Assembly (NCBI GenBank): GCA_945860255.1
Contig: CAMAQI010000039.1
Location: forward strand, 1 to 16,751
From: Methylacidiphilum caldifontis
Lineage (GTDB): Bacteria; Verrucomicrobiota; Verrucomicrobiia; Methylacidiphilales; CAMAQI01
Reading direction: 5' to 3'
Length of the DNA: 16,751 nucleotides
Notes under the pieces: generated by a model
The model's input: only the letters and a program-made list of their open reading frames with translations
Told to the model about the DNA's origin: nothing
Databases searched by the model: none
Program-made: the position numbers and the translations under genes
Shown here: piece after piece, positions 1 to 8,434 of the stretch
Layout: every line of letters begins with the position of its first letter
Numbering within the stretch: position 1 is the first letter of the stretch

Positions 1-156
1 ATGACAGATCCCCTCATACTTCTCTAACCCCTCTTCCCATACCTTTAAAAACAGTTCCCGATCTGTGTCATCCTTAAAGATCACTTTACGCTCGTTTCCT
101 CGCCCCATCACATGATACATCATCCCCGTCCTTAATACACGTCGCTTTCTTGCCAT
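1..156 (-). CDS. REP-associated tyrosine transposase (RAYT, Y1/IS200-like), N-terminal part, cut by window edge
   Basis: Fifty-two codons run from an ATG at 156 to the left edge with no stop; the C-terminal part lies outside. The protein starts MARKRRVLRTGMMYHVMGRG and continues NERKVIFKDD, the usual opening of Y1_Tnp (PF01797) transposases of the RAYT group, where a YHVxxRGN motif is followed by a D-rich helix (here DDTDRELF, residues 29-36). The last two visible residues, Cys-His, are where family members run into the HUH metal-binding motif, so the catalytic His pair and Tyr cannot be checked here. RAYTs are single-strand DNA transposases, usually domesticated, which recognise REP hairpins. 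The start is supported by a tandem purine-rich ribosome binding site. Whether the gene is intact cannot be seen. Family assignment from memory of the motif; fairly sure. Confidence 0.85.
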   Translation of the reverse strand, partial: MARKRRVLRTGMMYHVMGRGNERKVIFKDDTDRELFLKVWEEGLEKYEGICH

Positions 157-166
157 CCTCCACCTC
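157..166 (-). promoter_or_regulatory. Strong ribosome binding site of the RAYT gene
   Basis: Read on minus, GAGGTGGAGG sits directly in front of the ATG at 156. GAGGT ends 5 bases before the ATG, a good Shine-Dalgarno spacing, and GGAGG abuts it. It is the strongest ribosome binding site I see in the window, which is notable for a transposase gene. Confidence 0.6.
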
Positions 167-275
167 TAAACTTTCTCAATTTTATGTCAAGTTTTGTGTT
201 AGGTGTTGGACTGACCCCAGTATAATTTCAGAAATTAATGACTCATGAGTATTCGATTCACAAGATAAATTTTTT

Positions 276-2171
276 TTAGCCGATCGTCTCTTGTATTTTC
301 TGATAAAGTTTTTGAATCGTAAAAGGCTTTGTCAAAATCGGAAGTCCTTTGGTATCTTCATTCGTATAACCGGAAACACAAAGAATCTTCTGTTCATGAT
401 TTAATTGCTGAACACGGGAGATAAACTCCATCCCGCTAATATTAGGCATCATCAAATCAGTTAAAATAAGCGAGTATTCGTACGGAGATTTCTGATACTC
501 ACCCCACGCCGTCTCCCCATCTTCTGCAATGATGACTTGGTACCCTTTAATCTCTAAATTTCTTTTCACCAAGGTCCGAATCACTACATCATCTTCGGCG
601 TATAAAATCGTGTGCTTTTTTTCTAAATATTGTTCAGAGGAGAGCTCTTTCGGTTGCTCCTCGGCACTCTCCGTCCAGATCGGAAAAGCGATTTTAAAAG
701 TCGTTCCTTGATGGAGCTCTGAATGGATTTGAACCGTTGCTTTGGATTGCTGTAAAATGCCGTAAACAGAGGCGAGCCCCAGCCCCGTTCCACGACCGAT
801 TTCTTTCGTCGTAAAAAAAGGATCAAAAACTTTCGCCTTCGTCTCTTCACTCATCCCACAGCCATTATCGGAGACCTCAAGAATCACCTCTTGGCGTGCG
901 AGATCGCAAAAAGTCTTAATGGTTAATCGGGGTAAAAAATCAACCCGTGCTTGATCTTTTATCTCCTTTAAAAGGGCATCTCGTGCATTGACGACTAAAT
1001 TCAAAAGAACCTGCTCAAGTTGGGATCGATCGACGTAAATCGAAGGCAATGAATTCGCTAATTGGTAATCCAATTGAATTGAAACCAATGGAAAGTCACT
1101 CGCACGTAATGCCCCAGCAAGAACTGAACTCATGCCTTGAATAATTTCATTCAATAAAGACGACCTCATCTCCACCAACTGTTTTCGTCCTACCGCAAGA
1201 AGCTTATGCGTCAAGATCGCCGCTCGCTGACCCGCTTGCCGAATATCTGCGAGTGTTTCTTTAATCTCTTTTAGGTCATTCTCTTTGAGTGGTTGATTGA
1301 CTGAAATATTTTCCAGAATCATCGAACCGGTATCGGCTAAACCGACCACGACCGTCAGGAGGTTATTAAAATCATGAGCAATCCCCCCGGCGAGAACTCC
1401 AATGGATTCTAAACGTTGAACCTGACGTAGTTTCTCTTCTGACCTCACTCTCTCCGTCACATCTCGAGCGAGTCCAACAACCCCAACTATACTTTTTGTT
1501 AACGGATCTTTAAAAGGAGTTTTTTTTATTTCGAACCATTGCCCGGGATGAAGTTCCACAGTTCGATTCAGCTCCGAAATCTCTCCCATAATCAAAAGTT
1601 GATTATCGGCAATAAACTTTTTAGAAATTGTGGGATCATAAAAACAGTCCAAAGACTTTCCCGCAATCTCTTCCTGCTTGCTCGCTCCTAAAAACTGTAA
1701 ATGACTCTTATTATTGAGAAGATAGTGATTATTTTCATCTAAGAGAAAAACCTGATCTTGAATGGCATTGATCACCGTACTTAATAAATGTTTTTCTTTA
1801 AACAGCTGATCTCGTAAACGATTCCGAATCGAAAGATCAATTAAAATAAAAATAGAGCAATTTTCTGCATACGGAATGACATGAATTTGCGCTGGAAAAA
1901 CGCTCGAATCCTCACGATTCACTAACGCCTCAAAAATAAGAGCTTGATTGTAACTTCTAATCGGAACCCCTAAAAACTGCAAATAATCTTGAACACTCCC
2001 TCCAATGGACTCTTTGGAGCCGTAGCCCAAAAGCAGAGAAGCCGTCGGATTGATCTCCTGAATCATCCCCTCCCAAGAGAGAAAAATTAAGGGAAAATCA
2101 GACAAAAACCGATCAAAAACAACCTTTGTAACGGCGTTTAAATCAGAGGAATACTCAGTAGCAGAATTCAT
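276..2171 (-). CDS. Soluble PAS-PAS hybrid sensor histidine kinase with C-terminal receiver domain
   Basis: A 631-residue hybrid kinase. Two PAS-like domains (about residues 20-120 and 130-240) precede a HisKA segment with the phospho-acceptor His266 in GGIAHDFNN, then an HATPase_c domain with N box LVVNARDA (Asn395), G1 box DNGCG (435-439) and G2 box GRGTGLGL (459-466). A receiver domain follows, with acidic pair Asp527-Asp528, phospho-acceptor Asp572 in LTDLMMP, Ser600 and Lys615 in TKPF. No membrane segment is visible, so the protein is probably cytoplasmic and senses an internal signal. The frame stays open to 2267, but I chose the ATG at 2171: it lies 13 bases after the ppc stop, whereas the longer start would overlap ppc by 83 bases and adds residues unlike a PAS domain. 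No obvious Shine-Dalgarno, so translation may depend on ppc. No output regulator is nearby; the signal and target are unknown. Confidence 0.9.
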   Translation of the reverse strand: MNSATEYSSDLNAVTKVVFDRFLSDFPLIFLSWEGMIQEINPTASLLLGYGSKESIGGSVQDYLQFLGVPIRSYNQALIFEALVNREDSSVFPAQIHVIPYAENCSIFILIDLSIRNRLRDQLFKEKHLLSTVINAIQDQVFLLDENNHYLLNNKSHLQFLGASKQEEIAGKSLDCFYDPTISKKFIADNQLLIMGEISELNRTVELHPGQWFEIKKTPFKDPLTKSIVGVVGLARDVTERVRSEEKLRQVQRLESIGVLAGGIAHDFNNLLTVVVGLADTGSMILENISVNQPLKENDLKEIKETLADIRQAGQRAAILTHKLLAVGRKQLVEMRSSLLNEIIQGMSSVLAGALRASDFPLVSIQLDYQLANSLPSIYVDRSQLEQVLLNLVVNARDALLKEIKDQARVDFLPRLTIKTFCDLARQEVILEVSDNGCGMSEETKAKVFDPFFTTKEIGRGTGLGLASVYGILQQSKATVQIHSELHQGTTFKIAFPIWTESAEEQPKELSSEQYLEKKHTILYAEDDVVIRTLVKRNLEIKGYQVIIAEDGETAWGEYQKSPYEYSLILTDLMMPNISGMEFISRVQQLNHEQKILCVSGYTNEDTKGLPILTKPFTIQKLYQKIQETIG

Positions 2172-2184
2172 GATATTAAAGAGG

Positions 2185-4989
2185 CTATCCCGTCGTCCCA
2201 AGGCCACTGGCGATCGCATTAATTGAAAGTAAGATCTGAGGGAGTAAACGACGAGTCGCCTCCTCATCTTGTTCTAAAGCAGCGGCTCTCCAACGACCGA
2301 GCAGATTCATTTGTTGATAATGAAGAAGCCTTAACGCATCCGCTCTTAATTTCAAAGTCTTTGCCATTCGAGGTCTACGGGCGGCAAACGTTTTTCCGAA
2401 AACTTTTTCTAACATTTCTTGAGTCTTTTGATACTCCTCCGTAATCGTTTTCATAAAAACCCGCCGTACTTTCTCCTCTTTCACAAGTTCAGAGTAAGCC
2501 GTCATAATCTCAAGATCGGCACTATAAATACTCGTTTCAACATTCGTCAAAAGATAATTTAAAAAAGCCCAATTTCGAACATTCCCGACCAGATTATTAA
2601 ATTCCTCGGAATGATGATCGTGAAGCTCTTGCAGGGCTGATCCCACCCCATACCAGCCGGGAACATAAAACCGGGCTTGGTTCCAGCTAAAGACCCACGG
2701 AATGGCCCGTAAATCGCCTAACGTTCTTGACCCCGTTCTTCGTGAAGGACGTGAACCAATACTACTGTTCTCAAGCGCATCAATCGGCGTCGCTTGACCA
2801 TAAAAGGTCATAAATCCATCCATCTCTAACAGATCACGAAAAGCCTTTCGGCTCTTTAAACAGAGTCGATTCAAGGTCTTATCCAACCCATAGCTCCTTG
2901 ACTTGGTAAATCGATGACGAACGGTTTGCGCCGTTGCCCCTGCGGTGAGTAATTCTAAGTTATGAGTCGCCGTAATCAAATTGGCATATTTTTGAGCGAC
3001 CGTCTCCCCTTGTTCTGTCACCCGAAAATCTCCCTCGATCGAATTTTTAGGAAGTGACTCTAAAAACCAATGCGTTGGACCGGCTCCACGACTAATCGTC
3101 CCCCCGCGTCCGTGAAAGAAACGAATGTTTACTTTCGCTTTTCGTCCCGCTTGCGTGAGCAGCTCCTGAGCACGATGCAGTTCCCATTGCGCCGCTAAAA
3201 TCCCGCTTTCTTTATTACTATCGCTATAACCGATCATAATCTGTTGACTCGGCAAAGGGCGGGTTCTTCCCGAAGATTTATTATCCTTTAATAACTGCGA
3301 TTTTAAACTCCTCAAGACCACAGGATGAACGAGGTAGCGCTTCACAATCTCTTCGCTCGCACGTAAATCATCAACCGTTTCAAAAAGCGGAACGACCGGC
3401 AATTTGCAGAGCAATCCCTCTTCCGTATGTTCCGTTAATCCTGCCTCACGAGCCAAGACGTAAACCACGAGCAAATCCGAAAGTCGTCTCGTCATACTCA
3501 CGATCAAGGCTCCGATTCCTTCCTGACCATTTAACTTAATTTGTTCGAAGAGCACTCGATAACAACTCAAGACGGCATCAGCCTCTTTACCAATCGAACC
3601 CTCACCATGGGTGAAAGGACGTGGAGATTTAAGCTCTTCATTCAGAAACTTCACTCGCTTTGCCTCAGGCCATGTTAAAAAAGCTTTTCCGTTCAGCCCC
3701 GAAGCCTCCATCAATTGACTTAACGCAAGATCATGAAATTGACTGTTTTGTCGAATGTCGAGCTGAGCGGAATGAAATCCAAAGACCTCTAAAAGCCTTA
3801 AAACCGGACGCACATCCGATTCCGCTACTCGTCCCGCCCCTACGTCGACTAAAGAGCGATAAAGAGCTCGAAGATCGTTGCTCATTTGCTCCGGATAGGA
3901 ATAAGAACCCTCCCGTTCCAAAATCTCAATTCGATTCCCACTAACTCGTTCCAGAGGAAGCTTGGATTGAATCAAAAGGGCAAACTGTCTCCACGGCTCT
4001 TCAGGATAGACCCCCAACAAACGTCCCCCTCGTTCTCCACTCTCCTCCGCCATTCTTGAAATCACTGCTGTCATCTCTAAAGAGGGCTTTTGAACAAAAT
4101 GCGAGAGACTAAGGCGTTCAATCACCGTATCCATCTGTTGATGAAGCACATAAAGTGCATTTAAACGGAGCTCCTTAAAGGTCTCTCGGGTCACCTCTGC
4201 GGTCACAAACGGATGACCATCTCGATCACCCCCTACCCAAGTCCCAAATTGGATCATCGGCAGATTTTTCCAGTCTTTAAAACAGTCGACAGAATATCCA
4301 GCTTTTCCCCAAGCTTGGATCAGCCGCAGATCTAACATCGGTAAGACTTTCGGAAAAACGTTCTTTAAATAGTGAACCACATTTCGGCGCTCTTCAGAAA
4401 TCTCCGGTTTACGAACCAAGATCTCCCCCGTTCTCCAAAGCCGTTCCAAAGCCGATTTCACCTCTTCTTTGATCTGCTCCTGTTCAAAAGGGGTCCACAT
4501 CGAATTCTCTCGCTTCACCAAGAGCTGATAAATCGCCCGGTGCTGCTCGAGTACTGAGGAACGTTTCGCCTCTGTAGGATGCGCTGTTAAAACCGTTTCA
4601 ACTCTCACATTGGATAATACCGAAAGAATTTGCGCCTCGGTCACTTTCCCTTCTTTAGAACGACGAAGTTCATAGCCCCATAACCCCGGCTCCTCAAATA
4701 ATCCCAAAGTCGATTCCCGCAAGCGGCGTGTCTGAGCAGAGGCATTTTCCTCCACCATGTTCAGCAATTGAAATGCCATCGAATAAATCTGCCCCACGCG
4801 CTCTGGAAAACGGGTAACAGATGAGGGATCTAACTCCGATTTCCAAGGAAGATAACGGGCCAGATGCTTTTCTCCACACTCGGTTAAAACCTCTTCTAAA
4901 CAATCTAAAAGAAAAAACAAATCGCGATCTACTTTGCTAAAGCCTAATCCCAAAAAATCGGGGTTTATTTTTGATTTTATTTCACTCAT
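2185..4989 (-). CDS. ppc: Phosphoenolpyruvate carboxylase
   Basis: Catalyses PEP plus bicarbonate to oxaloacetate and phosphate, the anaplerotic feed of the TCA cycle; cytoplasmic, normally a tetramer. At 934 residues it has family-typical length. Visible signatures, numbered from the ATG at 4989, are LTAHPTEAKR with catalytic His137, GGDRDGHPFVT (253-263), GYSDSNKESG (587-596) and FFHGRGGTISRG (624-635), whose Arg-rich loop is catalytic. The C terminus reads GLGTTG: the final Gly is kept, but the usual Asn of the NTG ending is Thr. An ATG four codons upstream (5001) is also in frame, but GGAG sits 6 bases before the ATG at 4989, which I prefer. The gene is 40 bases after the antiporter stop and 13 bases before the kinase start, probably in the same transcript. 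Very sure of identity. Confidence 0.97.
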   Translation of the reverse strand: MSEIKSKINPDFLGLGFSKVDRDLFFLLDCLEEVLTECGEKHLARYLPWKSELDPSSVTRFPERVGQIYSMAFQLLNMVEENASAQTRRLRESTLGLFEEPGLWGYELRRSKEGKVTEAQILSVLSNVRVETVLTAHPTEAKRSSVLEQHRAIYQLLVKRENSMWTPFEQEQIKEEVKSALERLWRTGEILVRKPEISEERRNVVHYLKNVFPKVLPMLDLRLIQAWGKAGYSVDCFKDWKNLPMIQFGTWVGGDRDGHPFVTAEVTRETFKELRLNALYVLHQQMDTVIERLSLSHFVQKPSLEMTAVISRMAEESGERGGRLLGVYPEEPWRQFALLIQSKLPLERVSGNRIEILEREGSYSYPEQMSNDLRALYRSLVDVGAGRVAESDVRPVLRLLEVFGFHSAQLDIRQNSQFHDLALSQLMEASGLNGKAFLTWPEAKRVKFLNEELKSPRPFTHGEGSIGKEADAVLSCYRVLFEQIKLNGQEGIGALIVSMTRRLSDLLVVYVLAREAGLTEHTEEGLLCKLPVVPLFETVDDLRASEEIVKRYLVHPVVLRSLKSQLLKDNKSSGRTRPLPSQQIMIGYSDSNKESGILAAQWELHRAQELLTQAGRKAKVNIRFFHGRGGTISRGAGPTHWFLESLPKNSIEGDFRVTEQGETVAQKYANLITATHNLELLTAGATAQTVRHRFTKSRSYGLDKTLNRLCLKSRKAFRDLLEMDGFMTFYGQATPIDALENSSIGSRPSRRTGSRTLGDLRAIPWVFSWNQARFYVPGWYGVGSALQELHDHHSEEFNNLVGNVRNWAFLNYLLTNVETSIYSADLEIMTAYSELVKEEKVRRVFMKTITEEYQKTQEMLEKVFGKTFAARRPRMAKTLKLRADALRLLHYQQMNLLGRWRAAALEQDEEATRRLLPQILLSINAIASGLGTTG

Positions 4990-4995
4990 GATTTT

Positions 4996-4999
4996 CTCC
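4996..4999 (-). promoter_or_regulatory. Ribosome binding site that decides the ppc start
   Basis: On minus, GGAG lies 6 bases before the ATG at 4989. Because this site is inside the first codons of the longer reading (ATG at 5001), it argues for the shorter protein beginning MSEIKS. Confidence 0.55.
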
Positions 5000-5029
5000 A
5001 TTTATCGTTTTCTAACACTATCGATCCCG

Positions 5030-6688
5030 TTATCCTTGACCAACAAATAATCGTACAAAAAACTGTGCCATGATCACTTTGATTAATAAGGCCAACGGAA
5101 ATAAAGTCGCATAAGCAACCGCAATGGGCCCTCGATCCATCTTTTGCGACGCAAAAGCTAGCGCCGCTGGCTGTGTATGAAGTCCACAACAGGAACCGAC
5201 CCACATCTCAGGGGAACGAAACCCAAAACGCCTTAAAACAAAACAAAGCACGGAATGGGCAACGATCGTAATGGTCACGACTGGAAGGAGAAATGAAATT
5301 CCATCCGTTTTCACCACTTCAATAAATCCTCCCCCCGCTTGAACCCCAATACTGGCTAAAAAAAAGAGAATCCCAAGTTGTCGTAAGGCCATATTATTCG
5401 ATTGAGGAATTAACCAAATCACTTTACCAAATCGCCCCCAGGCGCCAAGGATAAGCCCCATCATCAAACATCCCCCTGTTGTCCCTAATTTAAAGGTTCC
5501 CTCAATTCCGATAACAGAAAAGGGGATCATCCCTGCGATTACCCCTAAAACGATCCCTAAACCAAAGCTCGCATAACCACTCTCAGAAAGGCTATTCATC
5601 GAATTTCCGAAGAGTTTTCGTGTCTCTTTTTCCGTTTCCTTCAAGGAAATCACCCGAATTCGATCTCCCAGTTGAAGTTTCGTCTCGGGAGTAACCTCAA
5701 GATCGATATCTCCACGTCTCAACCGAGTGATAATCGCCCCATAAACTTCCAGTTTCAATTCACGGATCGGAATCTCAACCACCTGTGAATTCGAAACATG
5801 ATAACGATGAACCTCAAATCCCTCCATCTCCGCGGTCAGGTCAATATCACTGATTTTACCAACGGCATCCGCCAATGCCGAAATATGAGCTGGAGTTCCC
5901 ACCGCAACAAAAAAAGCGCCGAGATCCAAAGGCAAATTCGGTTGCGTCATCAGCGTGATCTTTCCACCGTTCGACTGATATCGAGTCACCTTAATCGCAA
6001 AGTTCTTTTCGATGATTTCTGGCGTCCATTCCGGAAATCCGTTCGGAAGATTGAGAATTTGCAATGTTTTCGCCGGATAAATAAAGTTAGGCTGTTTGCC
6101 AGAGATCGATTTCCCCTTTCTCCATCGCATTAAAAACTCCAAAAAAACAAGGAGCGTGATCACCGAAATCGGGTAGGCAATCCCAAATCCCTGCACTAAC
6201 CGTTGCGTTTTCGTTCCCTCCCCTAGATCCCGAAGGGTCTCGGTTGCTGCGGCTAATGCCGGAGTCGAGGTCAGTGACCCACAAAAAACTCCGGCCCAGA
6301 TCATCCGATCAAATTTGAAAAAATAGGAAAAGCACCAACAGACTGCAAAAGCGGCACTCAGTCCGACTACTAATGCGAAGATCGACTTTAAACCACTCGA
6401 TTTGAAATTCTGAAAAAAACCAGGACCTGACTCCAAACCAACACAATAGACAAAGAGCGCTAGTCCTAGCCCAGAAATAATCGGAGGAAACTCAAACCGT
6501 GCATCCCAGGCTCCAAATGCGAGTCCGACAAATAAAACCGCAGAGACCCCTAATCGAAACCGTCCACCCCAGTTGATATCCCCCAACGCATAGCCCAATG
6601 CAATAATCAAAAACAATCGTGCTAAAAGATTATCGACGAGAAACACCCGAATCCATTCGGACAGTTCAAAGAGAGTCATAAAATTCAT
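5030..6688 (-). CDS. AspT/YidE-type putative transporter (aspartate:alanine exchanger family) with two RCK_C domains
   Basis: A 552-residue membrane protein with the family's two-half layout. Five or so membrane segments (about 20-190) are followed by a soluble middle with two TrkA-C/RCK_C-like domains (about 205-275 and 290-350, the second ending LQLGDRIRVIS), then five more segments (about 372-550). Family motifs are visible: FVYCVGLESGPGFF (79-92) and GSLTSTPALAAATE (137-150) in the first half and GLHTQPAALAFA (502-513) in the second. Characterised AspT swaps aspartate for alanine; YidE and YbjL relatives have poorly known substrates, so the substrate here is open. The RCK_C domains suggest ligand gating. 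The ATG overlaps the stop of the upstream glycosyltransferase (ATGA, 6685-6688), implying translational coupling; an ATG three codons later is the alternative. The neighbouring ppc makes the aspartate precursor oxaloacetate, which fits a dicarboxylate/amino-acid exchanger, but that is inference. Confidence 0.88.
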   Translation of the reverse strand: MNFMTLFELSEWIRVFLVDNLLARLFLIIALGYALGDINWGGRFRLGVSAVLFVGLAFGAWDARFEFPPIISGLGLALFVYCVGLESGPGFFQNFKSSGLKSIFALVVGLSAAFAVCWCFSYFFKFDRMIWAGVFCGSLTSTPALAAATETLRDLGEGTKTQRLVQGFGIAYPISVITLLVFLEFLMRWRKGKSISGKQPNFIYPAKTLQILNLPNGFPEWTPEIIEKNFAIKVTRYQSNGGKITLMTQPNLPLDLGAFFVAVGTPAHISALADAVGKISDIDLTAEMEGFEVHRYHVSNSQVVEIPIRELKLEVYGAIITRLRRGDIDLEVTPETKLQLGDRIRVISLKETEKETRKLFGNSMNSLSESGYASFGLGIVLGVIAGMIPFSVIGIEGTFKLGTTGGCLMMGLILGAWGRFGKVIWLIPQSNNMALRQLGILFFLASIGVQAGGGFIEVVKTDGISFLLPVVTITIVAHSVLCFVLRRFGFRSPEMWVGSCCGLHTQPAALAFASQKMDRGPIAVAYATLFPLALLIKVIMAQFFVRLFVGQG

Positions 6689-8388
6689 AACGAATGGTTC
6701 TTAATTAAAATTCGACTCCCTGCTCTTCCCTTCACGACTTCAACGAAATTCTCGCCCATGGCGGCTTTCCAAAATTCACGATCTTTTTCATGAATAATCA
6801 AAAGCAGGTTCTGTTCCGATTTCCAACGAGCCATCAAATCCTTCAACTCCCAATACTGCCCACGCCCTAATCCATAGCGGCGAGTCGCAAATTCTGCCTC
6901 AACGTTAGCTCTGACAAAATGAATCGGTTCATCTAAATAATAAAAAAGACTTGAGGCCAACGGAGCCGCCCCATCCACCACCACCGAGGAATGAGGGATC
7001 GAGGGAATGACCGCTGCCATTTTCTTCAATGAAAAGGAGTCTGAAAGGATGACCACCCCTTGGGAGGCCCCCCATAATGGGCCGAACATCGCAATCATCA
7101 AGGGGAACACAATAAATGAGTTTCCCCCGCTACGCATCAGCAAAAGACCGATCACCCCCCCAAAAAACAAGGTCCCTCCCGCCAGAAAAAAGAGCGGTCG
7201 CATTTCAATAGGAAGTTGAAAAAAGATCGAAAAAAGATGATCCGTAGCATCGGAGCGAAACGCAGCTCCGTTACTTCCTTTCCAAATCCCTCCTAAAATA
7301 AAAAGAAAAAAACCTAAACCTAAAAAAATCCAAAAGGGAAAGGAGATCCAAGCGGATCTCTCCCTCGAATGAATTCCGAAAACTGCCAAAATCGAGACTG
7401 CAAACCAAGAGGACATCGTATAGTAATCTTGTCGGGCAGAAAAAATCGTCGTCGCCAAAACGACCCCAGGGAGCAGTAATAAAAATTTTCTCAGCTCTCT
7501 TTGCCCAATAAGATCCTCGGTTCGATCAAAACTTTTGATCGCATGAGGGATGAATAAGATCACTGGAAAAAGAAGAAAGAGATGTTGCAATAAAAAATGA
7601 ATCAAGGAGACCCGAGAGTAAGTCAGCGGATAGCGGAAATCAAGACTATGCCCCATCTGCTCATTCCAAAGATTATCCCAAATAAAACCAGGGTATTTCA
7701 ACTCGACAACGCAATACCAAGGAATGGTCATCGCACAAAATAAAATCAAATTTCTCACCTTCCAAAATCCTCTCCAACGGTCCCGTTGAAAAAGATCGAA
7801 TCCTCGCGCAAGAGCAAAAACGGCAAGCGGCCAAAAGAGCCCGTGAAATCCCTTGGCAAGGGACCCAAGTGCCATCATCCCCCAAGTCACGCTCCACCAC
7901 CACTCTCCGCAAGATAAAGAATTCGACTTCAATGCCTGGATCGCACCCCAAAAACTCAAGGCAATAAACAGGGAAATCAGGATCTCAGGCATCACCATCC
8001 TTCCAAAAATAAAGAGCCCAAAACTCAAGCCCAACAATCCCATCGCCACGACTCCTCGATCTGAATCCATCACCTCCACAGCGATCCCGTAAGTCGTTAA
8101 AAGGAGAGCCAATAACGCAATAATAAAAGGAACTCGCATCGCATATTCCTGATTCTCAATCCAAGTTGAGGAAAATTTCATCAACCAATAGGTCAACGGC
8201 GGTTTTTGCAGCCGAGGGATTCCATTATTGGTCGGAATCTCAAAATAGGAACTCATCACCCGAGCCGCCCCTGCATACTGACCCTCTGTCTCATCGTAGA
8301 TCGGGGTCTCTTGAATCGAGAAAAAATAAAAGAGCGCAAAGCCGCAAAGCAGCCCTGTCACTTTAAGAATATTTAAATTGAGAATCAC
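6685..8388 (-). CDS. ArnT/PMT-like integral membrane glycosyltransferase
   Basis: A 567-residue protein of the GT-C type (PMT_2/ArnT-like). The N terminus has a membrane segment, then the diagnostic first periplasmic loop: TPIYDETEGQYA with Asp32-Glu33 in the position of the catalytic acidic pair, followed by RLQKPPLTYWL (59-69). About ten further hydrophobic segments run to around residue 440, and a soluble C-terminal domain of about 120 residues follows. Family members move a sugar from a polyprenyl-phosphate donor to lipid A, protein or glycan on the periplasmic side; donor and acceptor cannot be read from the sequence. The start is GTG at 8388, as no ATG lies before the conserved loop; no clear ribosome binding site. 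It sits 46 bases after the two-domain glycosyltransferase and overlaps the antiporter start by 4 bases. I would not call it arnT: no L-Ara4N genes are in the window. Confidence 0.87.
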   Translation of the reverse strand: MILNLNILKVTGLLCGFALFYFFSIQETPIYDETEGQYAGAARVMSSYFEIPTNNGIPRLQKPPLTYWLMKFSSTWIENQEYAMRVPFIIALLALLLTTYGIAVEVMDSDRGVVAMGLLGLSFGLFIFGRMVMPEILISLFIALSFWGAIQALKSNSLSCGEWWWSVTWGMMALGSLAKGFHGLFWPLAVFALARGFDLFQRDRWRGFWKVRNLILFCAMTIPWYCVVELKYPGFIWDNLWNEQMGHSLDFRYPLTYSRVSLIHFLLQHLFLLFPVILFIPHAIKSFDRTEDLIGQRELRKFLLLLPGVVLATTIFSARQDYYTMSSWFAVSILAVFGIHSRERSAWISFPFWIFLGLGFFLFILGGIWKGSNGAAFRSDATDHLFSIFFQLPIEMRPLFFLAGGTLFFGGVIGLLLMRSGGNSFIVFPLMIAMFGPLWGASQGVVILSDSFSLKKMAAVIPSIPHSSVVVDGAAPLASSLFYYLDEPIHFVRANVEAEFATRRYGLGRGQYWELKDLMARWKSEQNLLLIIHEKDREFWKAAMGENFVEVVKGRAGSRILIKNHSL

Positions 8389-8434
8389 GAAGAGAAAACA
8401 CTAGGAATCGCCCCCTCTGTCACGCTTTAAAATG

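Noticed and set aside
2210..2217. GCGATCGC palindrome resembling the cyanobacterial HIP1 repeat
   Set aside because: I noticed a single copy inside ppc; without enrichment it carries no meaning.
2172..2267. N-terminal extension of the hybrid kinase to 2267
   Set aside because: It would overlap the end of ppc by 83 bases and the added residues are the shadow of the ppc C terminus.
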